A DNA stretch of 64,000 bases from Auanema rhodensis (lineage: Eukaryota; Nematoda; Chromadorea; Rhabditida; Rhabditidae), in NCBI GenBank assembly GCA_964057225.1, contig OZ059894.1:11728131-11792130 (forward strand), read 5' to 3'. Positions 30,769 through 44,099 of this stretch are shown piece after piece; positions within the stretch are counted from its first letter, which is position 1, and each line of letters begins with the position of its first letter. The notes under the pieces were generated by a model. It had not been told where the DNA came from. It did no database searches and saw only the letters and a list, made by a program, of their open reading frames with translations. The translations under genes were made by a program, and so were the position numbers.

Positions 30769-31950
30769 ACAGTAAAAAGTCCAATCAAGAGAGAAATTTT
30801 TTCAACACATAGTTGTTTTTTTTTTAAATATCATTGTTTTTCCTCATAACTCGGTTTAAACTCGTTCTAACCCGTTGAAATACGTCTAGAAAGTCTTTAT
30901 AACATGCATATGTATGATAGAACTTCATATTTATTGTAATAGAAAATTTTATTTTCAGACGTCTTGGTTAACAATGATATGTTTTACCCCCTTATAATTT
31001 TTATCATAATGTTCCTTATACGGAACGCTCAATGAAACTTGCTTCCAGAAAAATTTCTTTCTATTTTTTCTTCATATGTACGTAGATACTATAGAGAACT
31101 ATGATAGAAAACTTTAACATTCACGAAATCATCATTTCTCATTACGCTACGGAGGTTTAAAAAGCTGTGTTTTACCTTATAATAGACCGGAAAACCCTTG
31201 TGTTAAAACTGGACCGTTTTTACACATATAAAAATGTCCCGTATTCGGGACCCTAATGTAACTTTTGATTCCCTATATTTTTTTTCATGAAATTTACAAT
31301 CTACTGTAGAAAGAAGAATTATTTTTATAAAAACTGTAAATTTTTGAAAAATGAAAACAAAACGAAAACAAAAACAACTTTTTTTTGAACATTTTCTCAC
31401 ACAAGGGTCCCCCCTTACCTACTTTTTTTCTCATTACTCGTTTCAACCTCATCCGATCACTCTGCAAACATGTTTAATCGTTCTAACTTGTTGAAATACG
31501 TCTTAAAAGTCTAAACAACATGCATATGCATAATAGAAACCACCCGAATAGGCCCCCACGCACTAAACGAGATATATACATTACCAGTATAGTAATAGAA
31601 CACATATTGAAGATTAATTCGATAAGAACAATTTATTGACGTAGAGAATGTTTGTTCCGAAAAACTACAATATTAAACTATAAAAGTAACAAAAGCGTAG
31701 AGGCAGCAAAGACATGAATAAACATAAATGTAAATACAGAATTACCAGGTAGTACATAAGTATGACAAAAAATTATAAGAAAGCCATGAAAATAGAAGGT
31801 TTGTGAACAAATGAGAGGTACATCTTTGATCGTATAGTCATTTCTAAACCGTTCGTATGCTGCAGCATCGTCATAAGCGTCACTCAAGTTGAATTTCCAT
31901 GTGTACTACACGATTTTCATTCTTATTGTTACATTCTTTCCCTGAGGGAA

Positions 31951-33040
31951 TGGGCCGTTCCCGCCAGCAGTGCAAGAGCGGGTCGACCCGTGAGGTGGAG
32001 CTAGCAAGCCAGCATCTACCTCAAGTCTCAAAAATCGGTTAACCTTATTGTGAACCAATGGAACACATATCGAAGGTTAATTCGATAAGAACGATTTATT
32101 GAAGTAGGAAATGTTTTGCCCCGTAGGACTACAAGTAAATATTATCTAGCACAAGGCTATTAGAGAATGATAAGATACTACCTGCACTAAGTGCGTCGCA
32201 TCGTAAAGGGAAAAAAAATTAAACAATGGGAGTTTAACAGCATGAAATTGAGAGAAAAGACATATCCGAGTGTGAATAAAATTACGGGTGAACGGAACAT
32301 GGAGTACGAGAGACATACAAAACGAGACTAAGTGAAAAGAAAAAGTCTTGTATCACGTTCATGAAGGTTCGACGGATCCGGTAAGAAGCTGCGGGTTCAG
32401 AAGGTCAGCTTTCATCTCGTAGTCGTGGCGCATCAGGAATTTGTGAAGCTTTCCGGCTTTGCAGACGGCTGTATTGGTCCTCGTAGGATGGTGGAAGATG
32501 TTGTCGCTTAGTGATGTTACACATAAAGATATGCAAAAATAGAACAATTCAAAGAAAAAGAGCACAATTAAAACGAGATTTGGAGAGAAGAGAAGTCTTA
32601 TATCACTTTCGATGGTTCGGAAGCTCCAGTCTGCTGCTGCGGTTTAGGGGGTGCAACTGGCATGTCGGAGGCGTAGCACATCATAGGTCAAGCTTGCTGG
32701 ACTCCCGGCTCGGCTGGTGGCTGTGAGTTTTCCTTGTGCTTGTTCTCGGTGGTGGTCCCTGGGCTGTCTCTTCACCAAAAATTACTATACTAATTGCACA
32801 TTTCATTTAAACGACCCATTTCAGAAGCTTTAAGAGGAAAAGCTACAATTAGCATAGGACCGCCTCAAGGCCTGGTGGATCATTCAATTTAGTTTCAATC
32901 GCCAAGTATAGCGGCCTGGGCCCTTGGGTCAATTCACTGAACCAGTGTAGTATCGATTGTTCAATGGAACACATATCGAAGGTTAATTCGATAAGAACGA
33001 TTACTACACTTTGATCTTAGCCAAAAGGCCGAGAAGCGAT
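31951..33040 (-). pseudogene. U2: U2 snRNA gene interrupted by element B (unit 11)
   Basis: 5' part 32962-33040 and 3' part 31951-32096 around an 865-bp insert. All U2 bases are present but discontinuous. Confidence 0.93.
32097..32961 (-). mobile_element. Non-autonomous U2-specific element, family B
   Basis: 865-bp insert at the same U2 nucleotide as A and Utopia, with 41-bp duplications at 32056-32096 and 32962-33002. The 3' terminus (tattgaagtaggaaatgtttt on the plus strand) and the 5' module (32843-32961) are clearly homologous to A, while the interior is diverged and rearranged. It has its own internal duplication: about 32320-32430 and 32570-32685 both run acgaga, gtctt, tatcac, ggttcg, then gctgcgg. 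Each half holds one version of the CAGCTGCGG-type motif (32387-32412 and about 32630-32665). No coding frame is convincing. Confidence 0.86.
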
Positions 33041-33481
33041 ACAGCATAGCCATGAGTATCAAAGACATCAAGCAAATGTATCGTACTTGTTACGTGTGCA
33101 CTCTCTCATTTGAATATAAAAGTGTGGTTTGACAATCTTGACTGTACAGGTCATAAATGGCTCATATAAACTGTGGATTTACTCAACTTTTGGACTTATT
33201 TTTTTCTTATTCGAAGCGCTGCACTTTTTTCTATTCTTTTTATTCAAATACTTGTATATAGTTTTATATGTACGGTTGCAAAGTTTCCGAATATTTTATA
33301 TATTTTTATACAATAATTAGGAGAAGGTTAATACAATGAAATCTCCCAACTTTACAGTGTTTGTATTGCTTACAGTATCTAGAACAACCACTCTTGTAAT
33401 ATTAGAGCACATATCAATCAACAACTTTTTCTAGTTATCAAAGCTTTTTTATTTCTTCAAGATATTTCAAATAAAATATAA

Positions 33482-33601
33482 AAGCTTACGACACCCGGGA
33501 TTCCCAAGCCGTCTCCGATCCAAGTACTAACCGGGCCCAACGTTGCTTGACTTGCCAGATCGGACGGGATGGCGTACTTTCAACGTGGTATGGTCGTAAG
33601 C
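33482..33601 (-). rRNA. 5S: 5S rRNA, unit 12 copy a
   Basis: Full-length, copy-a flanks. Confidence 0.97.
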
Positions 33602-33841
33602 AATGTTATATTCTTCATTATCAGTTATATCACTCTAAATCTTGTTGTTAATAGTTAGGACCACAAAGAAAACAACAGGAACAGTAACAAATGAAATGCC
33701 CAAACTTTACAGTGTTCGAGTTATTTACAGTATCTAAGACTACCTCTGTCGTGTTATTAGAGCAAACATTCGATTAACAACAACTTTTTTTTAGTTATCA
33801 AAGCTTTTTTATTTCTTCAAAAAATTTCAAATAAAATATAA

Positions 33842-33961
33842 AAGCTTACGACACCCGGGATTCCCAAGCCGTCTCCGATCCAAGTACTAACCGGGCCCAA
33901 CGTTGCTTGACTTGCCAGATCGGACGGGATGGCGTACTTTCAACGTGGTATGGTCGTAAGC
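33842..33961 (-). rRNA. 5S: 5S rRNA, unit 12 copy b
   Basis: Full-length, copy-b flanks. Confidence 0.97.
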
Positions 33962-34103
33962 AATGTCATATTCTTCATTATCAGTTATATCACTCTAAAT
34001 CTTGTTGTTAATAGATACGACCACAAAGAAAACAACAGGAACAGTAACAATAACAAAAAAAATTTTTTTTTCACCTATGTGTCTAAAGGTTAGCCATGTA
34101 TCC

Positions 34104-34159
<56 letters not shown>

Positions 34160-35341
34160 ACAGTAAAAAGTCCAATCAAGAGAGAAATTTTTTCAACACA
34201 TAGTTGTTTTTTTTTTAAATATCATTGTTTTTCCTCATAACTCGGTTTAAACTCGTTCTAACCCGTTGAAATACGTCTAGAAAGTCTTTATAACATGCAT
34301 ATGTATGATAGAACTTCATATTTATTGTAATAGAAAATTTTATTTTCAGACGTCTTGGTTAACAATGATATGTTTTACCCCCTTATAATTTTTATCATAA
34401 TGTTCCTTATACGGAACGCTCAATGAAACTTGCTTCCAGAAAAATTTCTTTCTATTTTTTCTTCATATGTACGTAGATACTATAGAGAACTATGATAGAA
34501 AACTTTAACATTCACGAAATCATCATTTCTCATTACGCTACGGAGGTTTAAAAAGCTGTGTTTTACCTTATAATAGACCGGAAAACCCTTGTGTTAAAAC
34601 TGGACCGTTTTTACACATATAAAAATGTCCCGTATTCGGGACCCTAATGTAACTTTTGATTCCCTATATTTTTTTTCATGAAATTTACAATCTACTGTAG
34701 AAAGAAGAATTATTTTTATAAAAACTGTAAATTTTTGAAAAATGAAAACAAAACGAAAACAAAAACAACTTTTTTTTGAACATTTTCTCACACAAGGGTC
34801 CCCCCTTACCTACTTTTTTTCTCATTACTCGTTTCAACCTCATCCGATCACTCTGCAAACATGTTTAATCGTTCTAACTTGTTGAAATACGTCTTAAAAG
34901 TCTAAACAACATGCATATGCATAATAGAAACCACCCGAATAGGCCCCCACGCACTAAACGAGATATATACATTACCAGTATAGTAATAGAACACATATTG
35001 AAGATTAATTCGATAAGAACAATTTATTGACGTAGAGAATGTTTGTTCCGAAAAACTACAATATTAAACTATAAAAGTAACAAAAGCGTAGAGGCAGCAA
35101 AGACATGAATAAACATAAATGTAAATACAGAATTACCAGGTAGTACATAAGTATGACAAAAAATTATAAGAAAGCCATGAAAATAGAAGGTTTGTGAACA
35201 AATGAGAGGTACATCTTTGATCGTATAGTCATTTCTAAACCGTTCGTATGCTGCAGCATCGTCATAAGCGTCACTCAAGTTGAATTTCCATGTGTACTAC
35301 ACGATTTTCATTCTTATTGTTACATTCTTTCCCTGAGGGAA

Positions 35342-35525
35342 TGGGCCGTTCCCGCCAGCAGTGCAAGAGCGGGTCGACCCGTGAGGTGGAGCTAGCAAGC
35401 CAGCATCTACCTCAAGTCTCAAAAATCGGTTAACCTTATTGTGAACCAATGGAACACATATCGAAGGTTAATTCGATAAGAACGATTACTACACTTTGAT
35501 CTTAGCCAAAAGGCCGAGAAGCGAT
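35342..35525 (-). ncRNA. U2: U2 snRNA, unit 12
   Basis: Uninterrupted. Confidence 0.95.
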
Positions 35526-35966
35526 ACAGCATAGCCATGAGTATCAAAGACATCAAGCAAATGTATCGTACTTGTTACGAGTGCACTCTCTCATTTGAAT
35601 ATAAAAGTGTGGTTTGACAATCTTGACTGTACAGGTCATAAATGGCTCATATAAACTGTGGATTTACTCAACTTTTGGACTTATTTTTTTCTTATTCGAA
35701 GCGCTGCACTTTTTTCTATTCTTTTTATTCAAATACTTGTATATAGTTTTATATGTACGGTTGCAAAGTTTCCGAATATTTTATATATTTTTATACAATA
35801 ATTAGGAGAAGGTTAATACAATGAAATCTCCCAACTTTACAGTGTTTGTATTGCTTACAGTATCTAGAACAACCACTCTTGTAATATTAGAGCACATATC
35901 AATCAACAACTTTTTCTAGTTATCAAAGCTTTTTTATTTCTTCAAGATATTTCAAATAAAATATAA

Positions 35967-36086
35967 AAGCTTACGACACCCGGGATTCCCAAGCCGTCTC
36001 CGATCCAAGTACTAACCGGGCCCAACGTTGCTTGACTTGCCAGATCGGACGGGATGGCGTACTTTCAACGTGGTATGGTCGTAAGC
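35967..36086 (-). rRNA. 5S: 5S rRNA, unit 13 copy a
   Basis: Full-length, copy-a flanks. Confidence 0.97.
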
Positions 36087-36326
36087 AATGTTATATTCTT
36101 CATTATCAGTTATATCACTCTAAATCTTGTTGTTAATAGTTAGGACCACAAAGAAAACAACAGGAACAGTAACAAATGAAATGCCCAAACTTTACAGTGT
36201 TCGAGTTATTTACAGTATCTAAGACTACCTCTGTCGTGTTATTAGAGCAAACATTCGATTAACAACAACTTTTTTTTAGTTATCAAAGCTTTTTTATTTC
36301 TTCAAAAAATTTCAAATAAAATATAA

Positions 36327-36446
36327 AAGCTTACGACACCCGGGATTCCCAAGCCGTCTCCGATCCAAGTACTAACCGGGCCCAACGTTGCTTGACTTGC
36401 CAGATCGGACGGGATGGCGTACTTTCAACGTGGTATGGTCGTAAGC
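36327..36446 (-). rRNA. 5S: 5S rRNA, unit 13 copy b
   Basis: Full-length, copy-b flanks. Confidence 0.97.
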
Positions 36447-36588
36447 AATGTCATATTCTTCATTATCAGTTATATCACTCTAAATCTTGTTGTTAATAGA
36501 TACGACCACAAAGAAAACAACAGGAACAGTAACAATAACAAAAAAAATTTTTTTTTCACCTATGTGTCTAAAGGTTAGCCATGTATCC

Positions 36589-36636
<48 letters not shown>

Positions 36637-37818
36637 ACAGTAAAAAGTCCAATCAAGAGAGAAATTTTTTCAACACATAGTTGTTTTTTTTTTAAATATC
36701 ATTGTTTTTCCTCATAACTCGGTTTAAACTCGTTCTAACCCGTTGAAATACGTCTAGAAAGTCTTTATAACATGCATATGTATGATAGAACTTCATATTT
36801 ATTGTAATAGAAAATTTTATTTTCAGACGTCTTGGTTAACAATGATATGTTTTACCCCCTTATAATTTTTATCATAATGTTCCTTATACGGAACGCTCAA
36901 TGAAACTTGCTTCCAGAAAAATTTCTTTCTATTTTTTCTTCATATGTACGTAGATACTATAGAGAACTATGATAGAAAACTTTAACATTCACGAAATCAT
37001 CATTTCTCATTACGCTACGGAGGTTTAAAAAGCTGTGTTTTACCTTATAATAGACCGGAAAACCCTTGTGTTAAAACTGGACCGTTTTTACACATATAAA
37101 AATGTCCCGTATTCGGGACCCTAATGTAACTTTTGATTCCCTATATTTTTTTTCATGAAATTTACAATCTACTGTAGAAAGAAGAATTATTTTTATAAAA
37201 ACTGTAAATTTTTGAAAAATGAAAACAAAACGAAAACAAAAACAACTTTTTTTTGAACATTTTCTCACACAAGGGTCCCCCCTTACCTACTTTTTTTCTC
37301 ATTACTCGTTTCAACCTCATCCGATCACTCTGCAAACATGTTTAATCGTTCTAACTTGTTGAAATACGTCTTAAAAGTCTAAACAACATGCATATGCATA
37401 ATAGAAACCACCCGAATAGGCCCCCACGCACTAAACGAGATATATACATTACCAGTATAGTAATAGAACACATATTGAAGATTAATTCGATAAGAACAAT
37501 TTATTGACGTAGAGAATGTTTGTTCCGAAAAACTACAATATTAAACTATAAAAGTAACAAAAGCGTAGAGGCAGCAAAGACATGAATAAACATAAATGTA
37601 AATACAGAATTACCAGGTAGTACATAAGTATGACAAAAAATTATAAGAAAGCCATGAAAATAGAAGGTTTGTGAACAAATGAGAGGTACATCTTTGATCG
37701 TATAGTCATTTCTAAACCGTTCGTATGCTGCAGCATCGTCATAAGCGTCACTCAAGTTGAATTTCCATGTGTACTACACGATTTTCATTCTTATTGTTAC
37801 ATTCTTTCCCTGAGGGAA

Positions 37819-38002
37819 TGGGCCGTTCCCGCCAGCAGTGCAAGAGCGGGTCGACCCGTGAGGTGGAGCTAGCAAGCCAGCATCTACCTCAAGTCTCAAA
37901 AATCGGTTAACCTTATTGTGAACCAATGGAACACATATCGAAGGTTAATTCGATAAGAACGATTACTACACTTTGATCTTAGCCAAAAGGCCGAGAAGCG
38001 AT
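37819..38002 (-). ncRNA. U2: U2 snRNA, unit 13
   Basis: Uninterrupted. Confidence 0.95.
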
Positions 38003-38443
38003 ACAGCATAGCCATGAGTATCAAAGACATCAAGCAAATGTATCGTACTTGTTACGAGTGCACTCTCTCATTTGAATATAAAAGTGTGGTTTGACAATCT
38101 TGACTGTACAGGTCATAAATGGCTCATATAAACTGTGGATTTACTCAACTTTTGGACTTATTTTTTTCTTATTCGAAGCGCTGCACTTTTTTCTATTCTT
38201 TTTATTCAAATACTTGTATATAGTTTTATATGTACGGTTGCAAAGTTTCCGAATATTTTATATATTTTTATACAATAATTAGGAGAAGGTTAATACAATG
38301 AAATCTCCCAACTTTACAGTGTTTGTATTGCTTACAGTATCTAGAACAACCACTCTTGTAATATTAGAGCACATATCAATCAACAACTTTTTCTAGTTAT
38401 CAAAGCTTTTTTATTTCTTCAAGATATTTCAAATAAAATATAA

Positions 38444-38563
38444 AAGCTTACGACACCCGGGATTCCCAAGCCGTCTCCGATCCAAGTACTAACCGGGCCC
38501 AACGTTGCTTGACTTGCCAGATCGGACGGGATGGCGTACTTTCAACGTGGTATGGTCGTAAGC
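38444..38563 (-). rRNA. 5S: 5S rRNA, unit 14 copy a
   Basis: Full-length, copy-a flanks. Confidence 0.97.
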
Positions 38564-38803
38564 AATGTTATATTCTTCATTATCAGTTATATCACTCTAA
38601 ATCTTGTTGTTAATAGTTAGGACCACAAAGAAAACAACAGGAACAGTAACAAATGAAATGCCCAAACTTTACAGTGTTCGAGTTATTTACAGTATCTAAG
38701 ACTACCTCTGTCGTGTTATTAGAGCAAACATTCGATTAACAACAACTTTTTTTTAGTTATCAAAGCTTTTTTATTTCTTCAAAAAATTTCAAATAAAATA
38801 TAA

Positions 38804-38923
38804 AAGCTTACGACACCCGGGATTCCCAAGCCGTCTCCGATCCAAGTACTAACCGGGCCCAACGTTGCTTGACTTGCCAGATCGGACGGGATGGCGTACT
38901 TTCAACGTGGTATGGTCGTAAGC
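38804..38923 (-). rRNA. 5S: 5S rRNA, unit 14 copy b
   Basis: Full-length, copy-b flanks. Confidence 0.97.
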
Positions 38924-39065
38924 AATGTCATATTCTTCATTATCAGTTATATCACTCTAAATCTTGTTGTTAATAGATACGACCACAAAGAAAACAACAG
39001 GAACAGTAACAATAACAAAAAAAATTTTTTTTTCACCTATGTGTCTAAAGGTTAGCCATGTATCC

Positions 39066-39115
<50 letters not shown>

Positions 39116-40297
39116 ACAGTAAAAAGTCCAATCAAGAGAGAAATTTTTTCAACACATAGTTGTTTTTTTTTTAAATATCATTGTTTTTCCTCATAACTCG
39201 GTTTAAACTCGTTCTAACCCGTTGAAATACGTCTAGAAAGTCTTTATAACATGCATATGTATGATAGAACTTCATATTTATTGTAATAGAAAATTTTATT
39301 TTCAGACGTCTTGGTTAACAATGATATGTTTTACCCCCTTATAATTTTTATCATAATGTTCCTTATACGGAACGCTCAATGAAACTTGCTTCCAGAAAAA
39401 TTTCTTTCTATTTTTTCTTCATATGTACGTAGATACTATAGAGAACTATGATAGAAAACTTTAACATTTACGAAATCATCATTTCTCATTACGCTACGGA
39501 GGTTTAAAAAGCTGTGTTTTACCTTATAATAGACCGGAAAACCCTTGTGTTAAAACTGGACCGTTTTTACACATATAAAAATGTCCCGTATTCGGGACCC
39601 TAATGTAACTTTTGATTCCCTATATTTTTTTTCATGAAATTTACAATCTACTGTAGAAAGAAGAATTATTTTTATAAAAACTGTAAATTTTTGAAAAATG
39701 AAAACAAAACGAAAACAAAAACAACTTTTTTTTGAACATTTTCTCACACAAGGGTCCCCCCTTACCTACTTTTTTTCTCATTACTCGTTTCAACCTCATC
39801 CGATCACTCTGCAAACATGTTTAATCGTTCTAACTTGTTGAAATACGTCTTAAAAGTCTAAACAACATGCATATGCATAATAGAAACCACCCGAATAGGC
39901 CCCCACGCACTAAACGAGATATATACATTACCAGTATAGTAATAGAACACATATTGAAGATTAATTCGATAAGAACAATTTATTGACGTAGAGAATGTTT
40001 GTTCCGAAAAACTACAATATTAAACTATAAAAGTAACAAAAGCGTAGAGGCAGCAAAGACATGAATAAACATAAATGTAAATACAGAATTACCAGGTAGT
40101 ACATAAGTATGACAAAAAATTATAAGAAAGCCATGAAAATAGAAGGTTTGTGAACAAATGAGAGGTACATCTTTGATCGTATAGTCATTTCTAAACCGTT
40201 CGTATGCTGCAGCATCGTCATAAGCGTCACTCAAGTTGAATTTCCATGTGTACTACACGATTTTCATTCTTATTGTTACATTCTTTCCCTGAGGGAA

Positions 40298-40481
40298 TGG
40301 GCCGTTCCCGCCAGCAGTGCAAGAGCGGGTCGACCCGTGAGGTGGAGCTAGCAAGCCAGCATCTACCTCAAGTCTCAAAAATCGGTTAACCTTATTGTGA
40401 ACCAATGGAACACATATCGAAGGTTAATTCGATAAGAACGATTACTACACTTTGATCTTAGCCAAAAGGCCGAGAAGCGAT
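40298..40481 (-). ncRNA. U2: U2 snRNA, unit 14
   Basis: Uninterrupted. Confidence 0.95.
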
Positions 40482-40922
40482 ACAGCATAGCCATGAGTAT
40501 CAAAGACATCAAGCAAATGTATCGTACTTGTTACGAGTGCACTCTCTCATTTGAATATAAAAGTGTGGTTTGACAATCTTGACTGTACAGGTCATAAATG
40601 GCTCATATAAACTGTGGATTTACTCAACTTTTGGACTTATTTTTTTCTTATTCGAAGCGCTGCACTTTTTTCTATTCTTTTTATTCAAATACTTGTATAT
40701 AGTTTTATATGTACGGTTGCAAAGTTTCCGAATATTTTATATATTTTTATACAATAATTAGGAGAAGGTTAATACAATGAAATCTCCCAACTTTACAGTG
40801 TTTGTATTGCTTACAGTATCTAGAACAACCACTCTTGTAATATTAGAGCACATATCAATCAACAACTTTTTCTAGTTATCAAAGCTTTTTTATTTCTTCA
40901 AGATATTTCAAATAAAATATAA

Positions 40923-41042
40923 AAGCTTACGACACCCGGGATTCCCAAGCCGTCTCCGATCCAAGTACTAACCGGGCCCAACGTTGCTTGACTTGCCAGA
41001 TCGGACGGGATGGCGTACTTTCAACGTGGTATGGTCGTAAGC
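40923..41042 (-). rRNA. 5S: 5S rRNA, unit 15 copy a
   Basis: Full-length, copy-a flanks. Confidence 0.97.
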
Positions 41043-41282
41043 AATGTTATATTCTTCATTATCAGTTATATCACTCTAAATCTTGTTGTTAATAGTTAGG
41101 ACCACAAAGAAAACAACAGGAACAGTAACAAATGAAATGCCCAAACTTTACAGTGTTCGAGTTATTTACAGTATCTAAGACTACCTCTGTCGTGTTATTA
41201 GAGCAAACATTCGATTAACAACAACTTTTTTTTAGTTATCAAAGCTTTTTTATTTCTTCAAAAAATTTCAAATAAAATATAA

Positions 41283-41402
41283 AAGCTTACGACACCCGGG
41301 ATTCCCAAGCCGTCTCCGATCCAAGTACTAACCGGGCCCAACGTTGCTTGACTTGCCAGATCGGACGGGATGGCGTACTTTCAACGTGGTATGGTCGTAA
41401 GC
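41283..41402 (-). rRNA. 5S: 5S rRNA, unit 15 copy b
   Basis: Full-length, copy-b flanks. Confidence 0.97.
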
Positions 41403-41557
41403 AATGTCATATTCTTCATTATCAGTTATATCACTCTAAATCTTGTTGTTAATAGATACGACCACAAAGAAAACAACAGGAACAGTAACAATAACAAAAA
41501 AAATTTTTTTTTCACCTATGTGTCTAAAGGTTAGCCATGTATCCGTTTATATATATA

Positions 41558-42254
41558 CAGTCCTGTGCGAAATAGTTGGGACACTCACTAGAATCCCTTA
41601 TACCTTCTCAGACAAACTACAAAAAATCAGAAAAAATATATTTTGAGTGTTAAAAAATGATAATGAACTTAGAAAAAATTTAAAAAAATCAAAAAATTAT
41701 GTTTAAAAGTATTTTCCGGAGTCTCCGAAATTTTCATAAACTGCTTGAAGTCTTCTTTTTTGAATTTCAGAAGTTTCATCAAGACTTCAGAAACAATTTT
41801 TTTATAGAATGTTAGGAGTACACTAAACGTCATTTTTTCTTTTGAACGGGAGAATTTGGTTGTATGTTAACCAAGTTATCTTCATAGATATTCAGTAAGA
41901 TTCAGATGCTGAAGCTTACTTGTTTGAAGCTATGCCATAGGAAAAACTTAGTTATTGATTGAGCTTTGTGCTAAGAATCATTTTAGAATATTTTTTAATG
42001 AATTAACATGTTCCTAATCTCAAATTTTGTTAAATCAAAAGGGATTATTCAAAATAGTTAAAAAACACTAAATTTCCTTATAAATTTAGAAAACAATATT
42101 GAAATCAGTTTTAGTTATATTAACATATATTTTGACTGAATATAAACTATATGAACTCGCAAAATTTTTGAAATTAAAAAAAAATTTTTTTTGTAGTTTG
42201 AAGGGGTTTTCTGGGGCCTCTAACATAGGGGTGTCCCAACTATTTCGCACAGGA

Positions 42255-42257
<3 letters not shown>
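41558..42257. mobile_element. Tc1/mariner-type MITE (copy 1)
   Basis: 700-bp non-autonomous DNA transposon. It has perfect 27-bp terminal inverted repeats (41558-41584 and 42231-42257, starting CAGTCCTGTGCGAAATAGTT) and is flanked by TA on both sides, the target duplication of the Tc1/mariner superfamily. The interior is AT-rich and has no transposase ORF. It landed inside the TA microsatellite, where every dinucleotide is a legal target. Confidence 0.92.
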
Positions 42258-42292
<35 letters not shown>

Positions 42293-43474
42293 ACAGTAAA
42301 AAGTCCAATCAAGAGAGAAATTTTTTCAACACATAGTTGTTTTTTTTTTAAATATCATTGTTTTTCCTCATAACTCGGTTTAAACTCGTTCTAACCCGTT
42401 GAAATACGTCTAGAAAGTCTTTATAACATGCATATGTATGATAGAACTTCATATTTATTGTAATAGAAAATTTTATTTTCAGACGTCTTGGTTAACAATG
42501 ATATGTTTTACCCCCTTATAATTTTTATCATAATGTTCCTTATACGGAACGCTCAATGAAACTTGCTTCCAGAAAAATTTCTTTCTATTTTTTCTTCATA
42601 TGTACGTAGATACTATAGAGAACTATGATAGAAAACTTTAACATTTACGAAATCATCATTTCTCATTACGCTACGGAGGTTTAAAAAGCTGTGTTTTACC
42701 TTATAATAGACCGGAAAACCCTTGTGTTAAAACTGGACCGTTTTTACACATATAAAAATGTCCCGTATTCGGGACCCTAATGTAACTTTTGATTCCCTAT
42801 ATTTTTTTTCATGAAATTTACAATCTACTGTAGAAAGAAGAATTATTTTTATAAAAACTGTAAATTTTTGAAAAATGAAAACAAAACGAAAACAAAAACA
42901 ACTTTTTTTTGAACATTTTCTCACACAAGGGTCCCCCCTTACCTACTTTTTTTCTCATTACTCGTTTCAACCTCATCCGATCACTCTGCAAACATGTTTA
43001 ATCGTTCTAACTTGTTGAAATACGTCTTAAAAGTCTAAACAACATGCATATGCATAATAGAAACCACCCGAATAGGCCCCCACGCACTAAACGAGATATA
43101 TACATTACCAGTATAGTAATAGAACACATATTGAAGATTAATTCGATAAGAACAATTTATTGACGTAGAGAATGTTTGTTCCGAAAAACTACAATATTAA
43201 ACTATAAAAGTAACAAAAGCGTAGAGGCAGCAAAGACATGAATAAACATAAATGTAAATACAGAATTACCAGGTAGTACATAAGTATGACAAAAAATTAT
43301 AAGAAAGCCATGAAAATAGAAGGTTTGTGAACAAATGAGAGGTACATCTTTGATCGTATAGTCATTTCTAAACCGTTCGTATGCTGCAGCATCGTCATAA
43401 GCGTCACTCAAGTTGAATTTCCATGTGTACTACACGATTTTCATTCTTATTGTTACATTCTTTCCCTGAGGGAA

Positions 43475-43658
43475 TGGGCCGTTCCCGCCAGCAGTGCAAG
43501 AGCGGGTCGACCCGTGAGGTGGAGCTAGCAAGCCAGCATCTACCTCAAGTCTCAAAAATCGGTTAACCTTATTGTGAACCAATGGAACACATATCGAAGG
43601 TTAATTCGATAAGAACGATTACTACACTTTGATCTTAGCCAAAAGGCCGAGAAGCGAT
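43475..43658 (-). ncRNA. U2: U2 snRNA, unit 15
   Basis: Uninterrupted. Confidence 0.95.
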
Positions 43659-44099
43659 ACAGCATAGCCATGAGTATCAAAGACATCAAGCAAATGTATC
43701 GTACTTGTTACGAGTGCACTCTCTCATTTGAATATAAAAGTGTGGTTTGACAATCTTGACTGTACAGGTCATAAATGGCTCATATAAACTGTGGATTTAC
43801 TCAACTTTTGGACTTATTTTTTTCTTATTCGAAGCGCTGCACTTTTTTCTATTCTTTTTATTCAAATACTTGTATATAGTTTTATATGTACGGTTGCAAA
43901 GTTTCCGAATATTTTATATATTTTTATACAATAATTAGGAGAAGGTTAATACAATGAAATCTCCCAACTTTACAGTGTTTGTATTGCTTACAGTATCTAG
44001 AACAACCACTCTTGTAATATTAGAGCACATATCAATCAACAACTTTTTCTAGTTATCAAAGCTTTTTTATTTCTTCAAGATATTTCAAATAAAATATAA

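Larger units (their letters stand above)
29648..33040 (-). repeat. Array unit 11 (3393 bp; U2 carries element B)
   Basis: A 2487-bp unit plus element B (865 bp) and its 41-bp duplication. TA tract 30714-30766 (53 nt). Fossil U2 fragment at 31593-31633. Confidence 0.9.
33041..35525 (-). repeat. Array unit 12 (2485 bp)
   Basis: TA tract 34107-34157 (51 nt). It has an a-to-t change at 33095 in the U2 upstream region. Fossil U2 fragment at 34984-35024. Confidence 0.9.
35526..38002 (-). repeat. Array unit 13 (2477 bp)
   Basis: TA tract 36592-36634 (43 nt), the same length as in units 16 and 19. Fossil U2 fragment at 37461-37501. Confidence 0.9.
38003..40481 (-). repeat. Array unit 14 (2479 bp)
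   Basis: TA tract 39069-39113 (45 nt). Carries the C-to-T marker at 39469. Fossil U2 fragment at 39940-39980. Confidence 0.9.
35526..43658 (-). repeat. Higher-order repeat, copy 1 (8133 bp, three units)
   Basis: Units of 2477, 2479 and 3177 bp. The same three lengths recur immediately at 43659-51791. Markers shared at an exact 8133-bp offset are the MITE (41558 and 49691) and the C-to-T change (39469 and 47602; 42646 and 50779). Confidence 0.93.
40482..43658 (-). repeat. Array unit 15 (3177 bp; carries MITE)
   Basis: The TA tract is split by the MITE into 41548-41557 and 42258-42290. C-to-T marker at 42646. Fossil U2 fragment at 43117-43157. Confidence 0.9.
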
